Below are positions 26,255 through 39,500 of a stretch of 64,000 nt of DNA, in pieces. The notes beneath the pieces were generated by a model. The model was not told the origin of the DNA. It saw only the letters and a list, made by a program, of their open reading frames with translations, and searched no databases. Origin of the DNA: Apostichopus japonicus (taxonomy: Eukaryota; Echinodermata; Holothuroidea; Aspidochirotida; Stichopodidae); assembly GCF_037975245.1 (NCBI RefSeq), contig NC_092575.1, forward strand, positions 5,994,501 to 6,058,500. Reading direction: 5' to 3'. Each line of letters starts with the position of its first letter. Positions within the stretch are counted from its first letter, which is position 1. The translations under genes and the position numbers were made by a program.

Positions 26255-26420
26255 CAGGGAATAATTTTGTGTAGCACTTTTCAAGGCTCTGGAATTTGTA
26301 TGTTGTAGTAAAATACTTAAGTTTTCTGCGTTCAAAAAGTGCTATATATCTTTCGACTTGTATAGCAATTTGACCATTTTGAATAGCATTTTGCGATGCT
26401 GTACTGGATAAATTATTAGC
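26255..26420 (+). repeat. Dispersed repeat family member (CAGGGAATAATTT type)
   Basis: The unit begins CAGGGAATAATTT, contains TATAGCAATTTGACCATTTTG and ends with GGATAAATTATT. An inverted relative is found at 60433-60530, and right-end relatives ending AATTATTCCCTG lie at 53770-53822 and 54310-54353. The inverted-end words suggest a non-autonomous DNA transposon. Confidence 0.5.
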
Positions 26421-26732
26421 GGCGAAATCTTCTAGTTCCTTTTCATGTTAAACATTTTTATGTGGAGAGTAAGACAAGTGTAACTGAGGCAATGCCAGTA
26501 TTAGGTTAAAGAGTTTTTTGTCATTTTGGCAAAACCATTTGTAACTACTGTGAAGAACAAAGTAATGACGACAACACCAAATTATTTCATCAGAAACATT
26601 TGAGCACTAGTGTATCTGTGACGTCATTTTTAAACTTGTTTAAGTCTTCAGTCTAGTAAGTGACAACAGATTAAAACATGTTATCTCCCATACAGAATCA
26701 AATGTGTTTTTTTTGTTAGCTGTTTTGGGTAA

Positions 26733-26738
26733 TTTATT
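26733..26738 (-). terminator. AKAP10: Candidate poly(A) signal for the AKAP10-like gene
   Basis: TTTATT on the plus strand reads AATAAA on the minus strand, about 800 nt beyond the AKAP10-like stop codon. Other AATAAA words exist farther on, so this is only the first plausible site. Confidence 0.25.
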
Positions 26739-27540
26739 CATCACAAGTATTATTAAAGATATCAGATAAATATTGTGGATGGGTTTGTTTCTTCTACATC
26801 TTAATTGACGGTGTAATAAATATACAGCACCATATCAATGAGGCCACTGTTGTGTAACATCAATCTCTTGCTGCACATTTACATTCGGTAACGGCTGATT
26901 CATGTCTGGTGGTAGACAGACATCCATCTCCTAAAAATGAAATCTGAGAATATTGAGATGAAAATTTGGAACAAGCATCGTGGAATATCTGCTAGCCCTC
27001 CCTGTCACAGTGTCACAGCTTCTGTGTCACTGGAATATCCAAACCATGAGGTAGATGTCGACATGGAAGAAATGCACGGATAATGTCGAGTCTATCAAAG
27101 GAAGTCGTTCTCTGGGAAAAACCTCTCTACTTTACCGATGTAGAAGTAATCTGTAAAATTATTGGGAGAGAGACTGTGACATGACGGAAGAAATCACGGC
27201 AACCGACACCGACAAATTCAATATCAAGTGTCATAGTGTGGCAGCTGTACAGCTGCACACAGACCTATGTAATGTTGGATCAAAAAAATGTTCTTTTCTG
27301 CAAATTTCATTCACTTCTAACGTGGTATCTATCTGAATCAAAAGGGATACTCCAAACTCTGCCTTCCTTTTCCACAGTATGCTAATTGTATAATCAATGG
27401 GCTATTGTCTTGACTAATGAGCACACACAGTTTTGATATAAAACCAAAGAAAGAATACATGATGTCAGCGAAAGAGAGAGAGAAAAGAAACAACTTAGGG
27501 TTGAAAGGTCAATACTGATGAGGTCCGTCCTCACTAGAGG

Positions 27541-30500
27541 TCAAGAAGGATGTTGATCAGGTGATCTGGCTTGGCTGCTGGATCCTTTTGTCTGGACTGT
27601 GACATCATTGATAATCATCTGAGCAATCTGTAGAGCCATTTGTTCTTTAGCCTTTACAAAGAAAATAGAGAGAGAAGGAAGAAAGAAAAAACACAATTGT
27701 CAACAAACGGTTTCCTAACCTCAAACAAACCCTGTGTAGGGTCAATATATGAAAGCCCTAGCCAAATCTTCTTCCCCAAACCTGCTCACTCACTGACACA
27801 TTCACACACTTCCTCACATCTCTGATGTGGAGTGAAGTACAATATCTCACTTCCCTATACATTACATGTAGGGTTATGAGATAATTATGATAGGGTAGAA
27901 ACTTAGAAAGAAAGGAGTACTACAGCCATGTGTCTCATTATCAGGTTCCAATTAAACTGTCAAATAGCTTTGCCTATGAGAAGGTCTCTCGCATCTCACA
28001 TGTTGCTCTTTCGTATTTTCCTTCTTATTTCTCTCATCAATACATTAAAACAAATTTAAATATCTTCAATATCTGTAATTCAAATATTATTCTTTCATTT
28101 CAAAAAGGGCTGAAATTTCTGTAATTTCAAAACGGGTTAAAGCTAGAAAAACAGATGGCAGCCAAAAAAATCTGGTCTTGCAAAAGATAACTTGCGTTCT
28201 CCTTTTTTTCTTTTTCGTATCCTACGTTAGCGTGATGCAGCAGAGTTTGAAATTTGAGAAATAAATGAAGAAGCAATGATTTTCCGATTAACTAAGGAAA
28301 CAATCTTCGTTCTCACCTTATCTTCTTCTTTAGTTACCAACTTTTTCAAAGAAAATTTTGAAGCTGTGGAAAGTAAGCAACAAAAAAAAAGATATAATAT
28401 TTGTCTTTTGACCATCACATAAAATTAAAGATGTACGATTTGTCTATTGACTATCATATAAACTTGATATGTACTATTTGTCTTTTGACTATCATATAAA
28501 TTAGGATGTACTATTTGTCTTTTGACTATCTATAAACTTGAGATGTACTATTTGTCTTTTGACTATCATATAAAATTAGGATGTACTATTTGTCTTTTGA
28601 CTATCATATAAACCTGAGGTGTACTATTTGTCTTTTGACTATCATATAAAATTAGGATGTACTATTTGTCTTTTGACTATCATATAAATTAGGATGTACT
28701 ATTTGTCTTTTGACTATCATATAAAATGGAGATGTACTATTTGTCTTTTGACTATCATATAAAATTAAGATGTACTATTTGTCTTTTGACTATCATATAC
28801 AATTAAGATGTAATACTTGTCTTTTTACTATCATATAAACTTGAGATGTACTATTTGTCTTTTGACTATCATATAAAATTAGGATGTACTATTTGTCTTT
28901 TGACTATCATATAAACTTGAGATGTACTATTTGTCTTTTGACTATCATATAAAATTAGGATGTACTATTTGTCTTTTGACTATCATATAAACTTGAGATG
29001 TACTATTTGTCTTTTGACTATCATATAAAATTAGGATGTACTATTTGTCTTTTGACTATCATATAAACTTGAGATGTACTATTTGTCTTTTGACTATCAT
29101 ATAAAATTAGGATGTACTATTTGTCTTTTGACTATCACATAGAATTAAGATGTACTATTTGTCTTTGACTATCATATAAACTTGAGATGTACTATTTGTC
29201 TTTTGACTATCATATAAAATTAGGATGTACTATTTGTCTTTTGACTATCACATAGAATTAAGATGTACTATTTGTCTTTTGACTATCATATAAAATGGAG
29301 ATGTACTATTTGTCTTTTGACTATCATATAAAATTAAGATGTACTATTTGTCTTTTGACTATCATATACAATTAAGATGTAATACTTGTCTTTTTACTAT
29401 CATATACAATTGAGATGTACTATTTGTCTTTTGACTATCATATAAAATTAGGATGTACTTTTTGTCTTTTGACTATCACATAAAATTAAGATGTACTATT
29501 TGTCTTTTGACTATCATATAAAATTAGGATGTACTATTTGTCTTTTGACTATCACATAAAATTAAGATGTACTATTTGTCTTTTGACTATCATATACAAT
29601 TAAGATGTACTATTTGTCTTTTGACTATCACATAAAATTAAAATGTACTGTTTGTCTTTTGACTATCACATACAATTAAGATGTACTTTTTGTCTTTTGA
29701 CTATCATATACAATTGAGATGTACTATTTGTCTTTTGACTATCATATAAAATGGAGATGTACTATTTGTCTTTTGACTATCATATAAAATTAAGATGTAC
29801 TATTTGTCTTTTGACTATCATATACAATTAAGATGTAATACTTGTCTTTTTACTATCATATAAACTTGAGATGTACTATTTGTCTTTTGACTATCATATA
29901 AAATTAGGATGTACTATTTGTCTTTTGACTATCATATAAACCTGAGGTGTACTATTTGTCTTTTGACTATCATATAAAATTAGGATGTACTATTTGTCTT
30001 TTGACTATCATATAAACTTGAGATGTACTATTTGTCTTTTGACTATCATATAAAATTAGGATGTACTATTTGTCTTTTGACTATCACATAGAATTAAGAT
30101 GTACTATTTGTCTTTGACTATCATATAAACTTGAGATGTACTATTTGTCTTTTGACTATCATATAAAATTAGGATGTACTATTTGTCTTTTGACTATCAC
30201 ATAGAATTAAGATGTACTATTTGTCTTTTGACTATCATATAAAATGGAGATGTACTATTTGTCTTTTGACTATCATATAAAATTAAGATGTACTATTTGT
30301 CTTTTGACTATCATATACAATTAAGATGTAATACTTGTCTTTTTACTATCATATACAATTGAGATGTACTATTTGTCTTTTGACTATCATATAAAATTAG
30401 GATGTACTTTTTGTCTTTTGACTATCACATAAAATTAAGATGTACTATTTGTCTTTTGACTATCATATAAAATTAGGATGTACTATTTGTCTTTTGACTA

Positions 30501-33500
30501 TCACATAAAATTAAGATGTACTATTTGTCTTTTGACTATCATATACAATTAAGATGTACTATTTGTCTTTTGACTATCACATAAAATTAAAATGTACTGT
30601 TTGTCTTTTGACTATCACATACAATTAAGATGTACTTTTTGTCTTTTGACTATCATATACAATTGAGATGTACTATTTGTCTTTTGACTATCACATAAAA
30701 TTAAAATGTACTGTTTGTCTTTTGACTATCATATAAAATTAAGATGTACTATTTGTCTTTTGACCATCATATTAAATTAAGATGTACCCTTTATCTTTTG
30801 ACTAACATAAAAATTTAATCACAGTATTGAAAAGCTGATGCACTTGCAGGGAAAAAAGCTTAAAATGTATAACAGTGACTTAGGACATTCTCAGAAATAG
30901 TTACCTAAACTGAAATTTTTATGGACAGTCTTTCTCACAAAGCTCTTAAGCATATTTTAACCATCAACAGGGTTATATTCAGCAGTGATGGGTGAAGGGA
31001 AGTGGTAAAAGAAGGAAAGAGATGGCAGCAAACTTGAAATGCAGGCTGTCAACTTGCTCTACTTTAAATATATCTTATGTCAGACGAGAGGGTTTCAGAT
31101 TTCATTACTGTAGAAAGACGCATGCCAAATGCTTGTCATGGAGAGTTCTCCATCCCCAGAGAAGAATAAAAAAGTATTGAGAAGATATTTGGAAAATTTC
31201 TTTGGGTTTAGGAAGATACATATTTTTACAGTGTTTTGATTCCCTCTGTGATAGGACTGTGAATTTCCCACAAACTTGCTTCAGAGGGCTTGCAAGGTTT
31301 TTATCAACCCTGGATAAATGTATGCTCTGTCACAGAACAGGACAGGGAGACGCTCAGTTTAACTTAATGGGACAACTCGATATTTACCTGTCCGTTTCTT
31401 AACTGATTCGGGATCGACCTCAAATCCTGGGACAAACTGGCCCATTGAGTCCACCATCCCAAATGATGTCATGTCTCTGTGAACGGAGAGAGAGGGAAAA
31501 ATGTCATTTTAAGAAAATATCACAGAGCTTTTCTTTGGTTGACATGATTTTGAAAATTCTCACATTTCTGATCACATCAGTAATTAATTGCAACATAACT
31601 ATACAAATATGGAACTTTTAATAAAAAACCAACCTGAAGTTTGTATTTCATTATTTCAGTCACAAGGTTCTAAACAAGATCTGCTTTGCTATCAACTACC
31701 TTACTTGTGTCTGTTGTGTGCTGTCACACATCCAGTACACAGTAAAATGTAAATACGAAACATCCGTTACAAGGGTTACTGTACATAGCATGTACAGTGC
31801 CTAGTAGTTGCATATATGTCTGGTGTACAGTGAGTGCAATAATTGTCATTGTTCAATAAAATGCTATATATTATCTGTAGCACAGTAGGTGTAATATAGG
31901 TGTAATATATAAAAGACATGTTTCTTTCATCTCACAACACAGTTACTATTCTGCTCCATTTATTTCAGTCTAGCGTAAAGAAAGGAACTTGACCGGATCT
32001 CGAGATTACAAATTTCGACACAGAGTCTCTACACGGAACGCCAAATTTTGAAATATCGGGGGGGGGGGGGGGGGTTGGGGGATTTTCCCGTTGAAATGTG
32101 GAAGAGGTTTGAATACCCTGGGTCGCTTCTCTTCCATAACGTGTCCGGATCGAGCTGGAGGGGGTCGATGGTCATGTCGCTTTCCATCAGCTTCTTGACT
32201 CCGTCCGCCAGGAGGGTGTTCTTCTGCGGCTTTGGCGTTTCTTTCATTTTGGACGCTTCTTCTGGTATTGGAGGGATCTTGCTCTCGGTCTTCATGGAGT
32301 TGATCAGCTCGGATAAAAATTTATAGTACAACTGACTGGAGAGAAAACCGGGAAAAAAAACCTGCGGAAAAAAAATAAAAAAGTTGAAAACTTCGTGACG
32401 ACAGGTGGGAAGTGTTTTCTTCGTAAACATTTAAATACAACACATGCAAAATTTCTCTACCAAATTCCCTGGCTGCTCACTATTGATGTTAACAATGTAA
32501 CTTTTCTGACAGTTTGAGGTCAGACTGCCAGCTATTTAACTACACAGACTGCATTGTTCAATCCCCAATGGGGTTTTCCCTATCTCTTCTTTTTAAAGTA
32601 TAGCATATTTCCATTGTGTCTTGCTACTGCTACAGGCATATCTGTGGTTGACCTTTCACAACCCTGGTTGGTTCTGAATTCAGACATCTGTGGTCTAGCT
32701 GGTGGGTGTCTATAAAAGGTGCAATTATTTTTTTCATATTTTGTTATGTACAAACAGTAGGACCTTTGAGGAATGATAAATGTGTGACTAGATGGCAGGT
32801 GAAGGAAAACATTTATGTGCTACTTATGTATCATTATGAATGCTTTCTTTTAACTCCTTCTCCTTCATTGATGCAATCAGGTGGTAATTGTCATAATTAC
32901 AGGGGGGTAGGGGTAAGTGGGACATGTGGTGTTGATTTGTGGTTGCTAATCACGAAGACACAACACAAATTTTCCAGTACTTTATTTTTTATTGTATTTC
33001 AACGAAAATGAGAATTTTTCAATTACATTTGATTTATTGGGTCCTTTTTTTTGCTATATTAGTTATTTTTCTGAAAAAAAGCAGTTTTTAATTACAAATA
33101 TGCCATTCTGAGACCATTTTCTCCATTCTTAGACCATTCTCTTCATTCTTAGACCATTCTGTGACCATTCTCTCCATTCTAAGACCATTCTCTCCATTCT
33201 GATACCATTCTCTCCATTCTGATACCATTCTCCCAATTCTGAGACCATTCTCTCCATTCTAAGACCATTCTGTGACCATTCTAAGACCATTCTCTCCATT
33301 CTAAGACCATTGGCTACATTTTCTAAGACCATTCTCTCCATTCTTAGACCATTCTCTCCATTCTAAGACCATTCTCTCCATTCTAAGACCATTGGCTCCA
33401 TTTTCTAAGACCATTCTCTCCATTCAAAGACCATTCTCTCCATTCTAAGTCCACTCTCTCCAGTCTAAGACCACTCTCAAGTCTAAGACCACTCTCTCCA

Positions 33501-36500
33501 GTCTAAGACCACTCTCTCCATTCTAAGACCACTCTCTCCATTCTACGACCACTCTCTCCATTCTAAGACCATTGGCTCCATTTTCTAAGACCATTCTCTC
33601 CATTCTAAGACCATTCTCTCCATTCTAAGACCATTCTCCCCATTCTAAGACCACTCTCCATTCTTAGGTCATTCTCTCTATTCTAAGACCATTCTCTCCA
33701 TTCTAAGACCATTCTCTCCATTCATAGAACATTCTCTTCATTCTTAGACCATTCTCTCCATTCTAAGAACATTCTCTCCATTCTCAGAACATCCTCTCCA
33801 TTCTAATACCATTCTCTCCATTCTAAAACCATTCTCTCCATTCTAAGACCATTCTCTCCATTCTAAGACCATTCTCTTCATTCTAAGACCACTCTCTCCA
33901 TTCATAGACCACTCTCTACATTCTTACACCATTCTCTACGTTCTTAGAACATTCTCTCCATTATAAGACCATTCTCTCCATTCTTAGAACATTCTCTCCA
34001 TTCTAAGACCATTCTCTCCATTCTTAGACCATTCTCTCCATTCTAAGACCATTCTCTCATTCTAAGACCACTCTCTCTATTCTAATACCATTCTCTCCAT
34101 TCTAAAACCATTCTCTCCATTCTAAGACCATTCTCTCCAGTCTAAGACCACTCTCTCCATTCTAAGACCACTCTCTCCAGTCTAAGACCAATCTCTCCAT
34201 TTTAAGACCATTCTGCATTCTAGGACCATTCTCTCCATTCTTAGACTATTATAAGACCATTCTCTCAATTCTAAGACCGTTCTCTCCATTCTAAGACCAT
34301 TCTCTCCATGGATATGATCATACTTACTGTTTCTAAAGTTGTGAACGTCCGCTTCATAGCTGCGGCAAAGCAGTTAGGGAGAGGACCTCCCTCCCTGCAT
34401 ATGTTACTCTCAATCTCACAGCGAATAGCAAAATCAAAGCCCAAGGGATGTTCAGCTTGCAAAGAAAAATATCTGTCAAGGACGGAAAACATTGACTCAA
34501 TGAACAATTGGAGAAGTAGAAACAAAATGATCCAAAATGATTGATGTCAAACATGAAAGAAGAAAAAAAACGTCATTGGAATAAAGGTTACTGAATTAAT
34601 TGCTGTATATAACAAAAAGAAAGATGTGTGGCACTAAGAATAGAATTGAAGTGTCAGGAAGTCAATTTATCATACAGGGGAGAGCTCAAACATCGCGCAA
34701 TATAGTTCCAACCACTTGCAGAGAGTACATAGCGACTAAGTGAAAGCAGATGTAGATCTTCATCTAACAAAGCTTAACAGTAAAATTTGTGACTCTTGAC
34801 TAAGTGGGTGTGACTGCTCGCGACTGACCAGGGCAAACTGTCAGGCTTGATACAAGACTACGACACTGTACATATATTTTATTGACTAACTTATCATAGA
34901 GCACCATGGCATCGTCCTGTGCCTGTCAGGGTTAACTGTTGGTCTTGATACAAGACTACAACATTGTTTTAATGTTCATTGACTAACTTATCATAGAGCA
35001 CCATGGCATCGCTCTGTGCCTGTTGGGGGTTAACTGTCGATCTTGATACAAGACTACGACACTGTTTTAATTTTATTGACTTACTTATCATAGAGCACCA
35101 TGGCATCGTCCTGTGCCTGCTGGGGGTTAACTGTTGGTCTTGATACAAGACTACGACACTGTATATATTTTATTGACTAACTTATCATAGAGCACCATGG
35201 CATCGCCCTGTACCTGCCAGGGTTAACTGTTGGTCTTGATACAAGACTATGACACTGTTTTAAATTTATTGACTTACTTATCATAGAGTACCATAGCATA
35301 TCCCTGTACCTGCCAGGGTTAACTGTTGGTCTTGATACAAGACTATGACACTGTTTTAAATTTATTGACTTACTTATCATAGAGCACCATGGCATCATCT
35401 TGTGCCTGCTGGGCATCGTACTGACCCTGCTGCATCAACAGCTGCTGCTGAAAGTTGCCCGCTGCCAGCCAAAAATGAAGCATGTGAACGGAACCTTCTT
35501 GATCCAAATACTGTCAACAACAACAAAAATTAAGAATAATATTCAACAAAAGTTATACCTACTTATGTACCACAACTTTGTCTTGTGTGTTGTGCTGTTT
35601 TGATTTTAATTTTTTCTCATCAAATTCCACCAATGCAGCAATAACAACAACATAAAAAAAGAAATTCCTGTTCTACAATCAAAATGTTATCAATTAAAGT
35701 GTAATACTTGAGCCATGTTACAATACGCAGCTTGTATGAACACAACATAACATAACAAGATTAAAAATTAGAAGATACAAAAAAAAGAAACATACTTTGT
35801 TCAAACATTTTCAAACTCTTTTGAAGAAAACAACATAAACCAAAGAGAACAAATCTTTTCAGGTAGATATGGTTTAGAGTTTGATAAGAGAGGTGATGTT
35901 TTGCTGAAACTTACTTCCATGAGATAAGAGGTTGCGCTCTCGTTGTAGAGAACATCGGCAAGATACACCTTTCCACTTGTTAAAATATCCACCTGGTATT
36001 TACAGTGGAATTCACTTCTTAAAAATTCTGGAAAATATCTGCACAGTTAAAAGAAAAATCCAACTGAAGTAAATAAAGTACTGCCAATTCAGAAATCAAA
36101 TTATAGTTGAAAAGTTTCAAATTCAAACTTCAACAAATAATCAATAAGAAATTAAAAGAGTACATTAAAATTGTTGGTATTCTCTCGACAGATATTGTGG
36201 TAGACCAAATATGAATCACTCATTAAAATAAACTTGAAATATTACCTCAGTCAAAGATCCATGGTTCTTCCCTTTAAGAGTCCTTACATATTTGTTATCT
36301 TTCTAACAATCAGTGAAGACTCTTCGGTCTAAACAATTCAACATCACTTAAATAAGTAAAGCAAATTAAATACAACTTGAAATACCACTGAGTTTGTTAG
36401 GAATACTCACTGTTTTTCTAAACAACTATAGACATATTCCTGAGCTTCTTTGAAACAATCTGGGTCAAGCTGCCCTCCATCCGGTGGACAAATTTTGGCT

Positions 36501-39500
36501 GATGTGACAAAAAAGACGGTTAAAACTTAATGAGAGTAGTGTTAACGATTTTGGAAATCAACACGTCTTTACCTTAAAGGTCTACAGACATATGTGAACA
36601 ACATTGTCCTAATCAGTCTAATCATCATAAGAAATTATGAAAATAGCTGCAACTCTCATCAAAATCCACCAAAGATTGACCATTCTACAAGTCTTTTCTT
36701 AATTCTAGTTTTATTTATGAATAAACATTAGCTACCTGTACAGTTATTCACATTGATCATGTAAAGGAAGTGACTGCCTAATTTTCTGTTACGTTATTCC
36801 TTTGTTTTTACAACCTTCGTTCAAGGACACTGAACACAGGTTAGTGGCTTTGACATATTATATTGTGTTCTATGAAAAGAGGAACGACGCATTATTCAAG
36901 TGATACATGTAGGTACTGTAGGAGTTAACTTATTAAGGCCTAACATAAGAAATTTTGATGAGCGCAACATTCCATGTCATAATTTGCATATATTTAATGA
37001 GTTTCACAGATTTATCAAAAATTGAAATGTGTATATTTTCGAAATCGTAAAGAGCTCTTCCAAAAATTTGAACACAACAAATGTACGGAATATGGGGAAA
37101 TGGCTAGGTGTCCGTAGTAGCTATAAACATAATGCAATGACAAGATAATGTATGCTAGACTATTATTAAATATGGAAACCTAAAATGAGATCCCATTGAA
37201 TGGTTTTTCAATGGCAATGTTCCCTGTTAATGACATATCTAAATTTAAGAGCATAGTCTTGCTAAAAGTCTGTTTACAATTACTTTGCTCATTGCATGGC
37301 CGAGAACCCAATTACGTCCCCATGTGCACCTCCATTTCTAGTTAATTTTCAGAGTAGGAAGAATTTGATTACTATTGAATAAGAAAGTATATAGCAATAT
37401 GTATGTATGTATTTAAGATCCTCCAGCAAGCAGAAACTTGTGAAGAAGCCTCATTGACTTATAAAAGCCACAAGCTGACCGAAGTCAGTCTCTTAGATTC
37501 ACAACTCTGTAACTGGACGACATACATTAATCTTGGAGTGACTCGAATGGGTGGATCAGGTATGGTTGTGAACTTATGGCATGTTTGAACTGCCTCTCAA
37601 TTGTCTTAAAAATCTACATTTCAAGTTTGATTGAACGGTCTTACTTACCAATGACTGAGATTCTCATGTCCTCTGGCAGACCTACTGGTGTGGCAGCATC
37701 TTTGCATAGAAATTTGGTGTATATATTGATTGCATCTCTCTCAACAGCTAAAGTATGAAGTAAAAATATCAAACCGGTGTGAATTTATCATCATCACCAG
37801 GTGATAGAATTGCACCTAACCTCATCAATGTCTTCTATCAATTGGCTGAAAATGCTTGCTAGCTTCTATTTTACATTAGCACCGCCATCAGGGATGTAAT
37901 GATGTTAGAATGATGTGACAATATTTTATAAATGTTCAGACTTTCCCAAAATAAATGGTTTTGAACATATGAAACACAAACACATGTCAACACATGCCCC
38001 TTGACAGGTACCTTCCAAAACCACACCGCATTGAGCATCAGCAACTTCTATCTGTCGGGCCCAAAAATGTCTTCTGCGATAGTTTTTCATAGACCAATGT
38101 AATCATTCCTACCATGCATATCACACAGGGTGATGTAGCATACCCTCACTCTACACCTCCATTGAACACAGTTCTACATTCAGATTGAGACTGTCCGAGA
38201 GGGTCAATTTATCGAAATAATAACAAAAGCCTGGTATCAAAAGCGCAGCAAAGTTTCGATGGCATGTTTGGGTCATGGTTGTTAATTAGGAGATCAAATT
38301 GTCATTTGTTGGCTATTCCTGGTCCAGATGGCGGCACATTGTAGACTTTTCGTTTTTATTGTGACAAAAGCGAGTGCAAAACAGAGAAGATTTAGCTCTT
38401 GTTCCTGTCAAATCTATGAAATGAAATACCCTGAACTGCATACCATCCAAACACTGAAACATCAAATGTAACTGTGCAATCTGATTTGAAAACTGGGTTC
38501 AAAGAAAAAGTTTTCTTTAGCCATCTACGATAAGCGACTAGATCGGACAATGGGTATGACACCTGTTAAGTCACTTTTTTCCTTATGTCACACAAGGATT
38601 ACATTCTTGTTCAAAAAAGTGCTTAAACCACATTTAGCACAAACTAAGAAATGGTTACTAATCTCAGCTCACCTGTCTTGGGGTCAACGTTCTTCCAGTC
38701 AGATATGTTCCTCCGGTGACCTTTCCCGCGACCGTTCATATTGCTATTCCTCTCCGCTAACTTTGCTATTTCTACGGCGGCCGAGTCCGACATGGCTCGA
38801 GAATGAGTTTTGCCTTTGTTCGGTTTATCGGGTGAATCCATGGGATTAATCCTCTGTCTACTTTGGTTGTTATTTAATACGCTCTCCTTGTCATTCAGCG
38901 AGGATCCGTTCAGTTGAATCTTTGGCACAGTCTTAGTCTCTGAGTTACCCTTCTGTGTCTGTGTAATGTCTCTACCCTCCTCCTGACCGACGACACCGTC
39001 GTTTGGAATGTTCGTTTTGCCTTCGATCTCCATGGTCGTCGTTAGACTGTGCGACCACGATGCTTTGTTAAAGCTCTCGGTGGCCAGCCAGCATTGTAAT
39101 ACCTGTACTGCATTGAATGAGTCCATAAACTGTATTAAGTATGGTAGTGCACTGTTGTCATGAAGAAAATCGGGCAAGGTCTTACAGAGCCTCGATCGGT
39201 TTGAAGTGGATGATTCTCCAAATAAAGAAGCTTGATCTGTGAAGTTTGAGAATGTCATTAAATTGGTGATTTGTCATAGGAGGATTTTGCTAAAGGACAC
39301 TACTAAAGGCACTATGGAGCTTCATGGAAGTGAATAGAAATTTACCCTAGAGCAGCCATGAGATGTGGAATCTGAAACTTGTACCTTGAATCAGCTATTT
39401 ATTCTCATTGGTAAAATTAATCAGTACTGACAAAACATACAGCATATATATCAGGTATATGATCGCAAGATGTATGCAATACAGATAGAACATGATTTGT

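Larger units (their letters stand above)
19914..27540. other. Convergent 3' flank between delta-tubulin and AKAP10-like genes
   Basis: Both neighbours end into this 7.6-kb stretch, so it holds two 3' UTRs and the gap between them. I recognise no coding exon on either strand. It contains a polypyrimidine array (20953-21112), long A/T runs (near 22027 and 25100) and a SINE (25530-25855). An AKAP10 poly(A) signal could be the minus-strand AATAAA at 26733-26738, about 0.8 kb past its stop. Confidence 0.6.

Noticed and set aside
28395-30815. Regularly spaced short repeats reminiscent of a CRISPR array
   Set aside because: The whole unit is repeated, with no unique spacers. The surrounding genes are spliced animal genes, so this is a minisatellite.
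33129-33341. Open frame encoding a Met-Glu-Arg-Met-Val repeat peptide
   Set aside because: It is the translation of a 20-bp intronic minisatellite, with no support as a gene.
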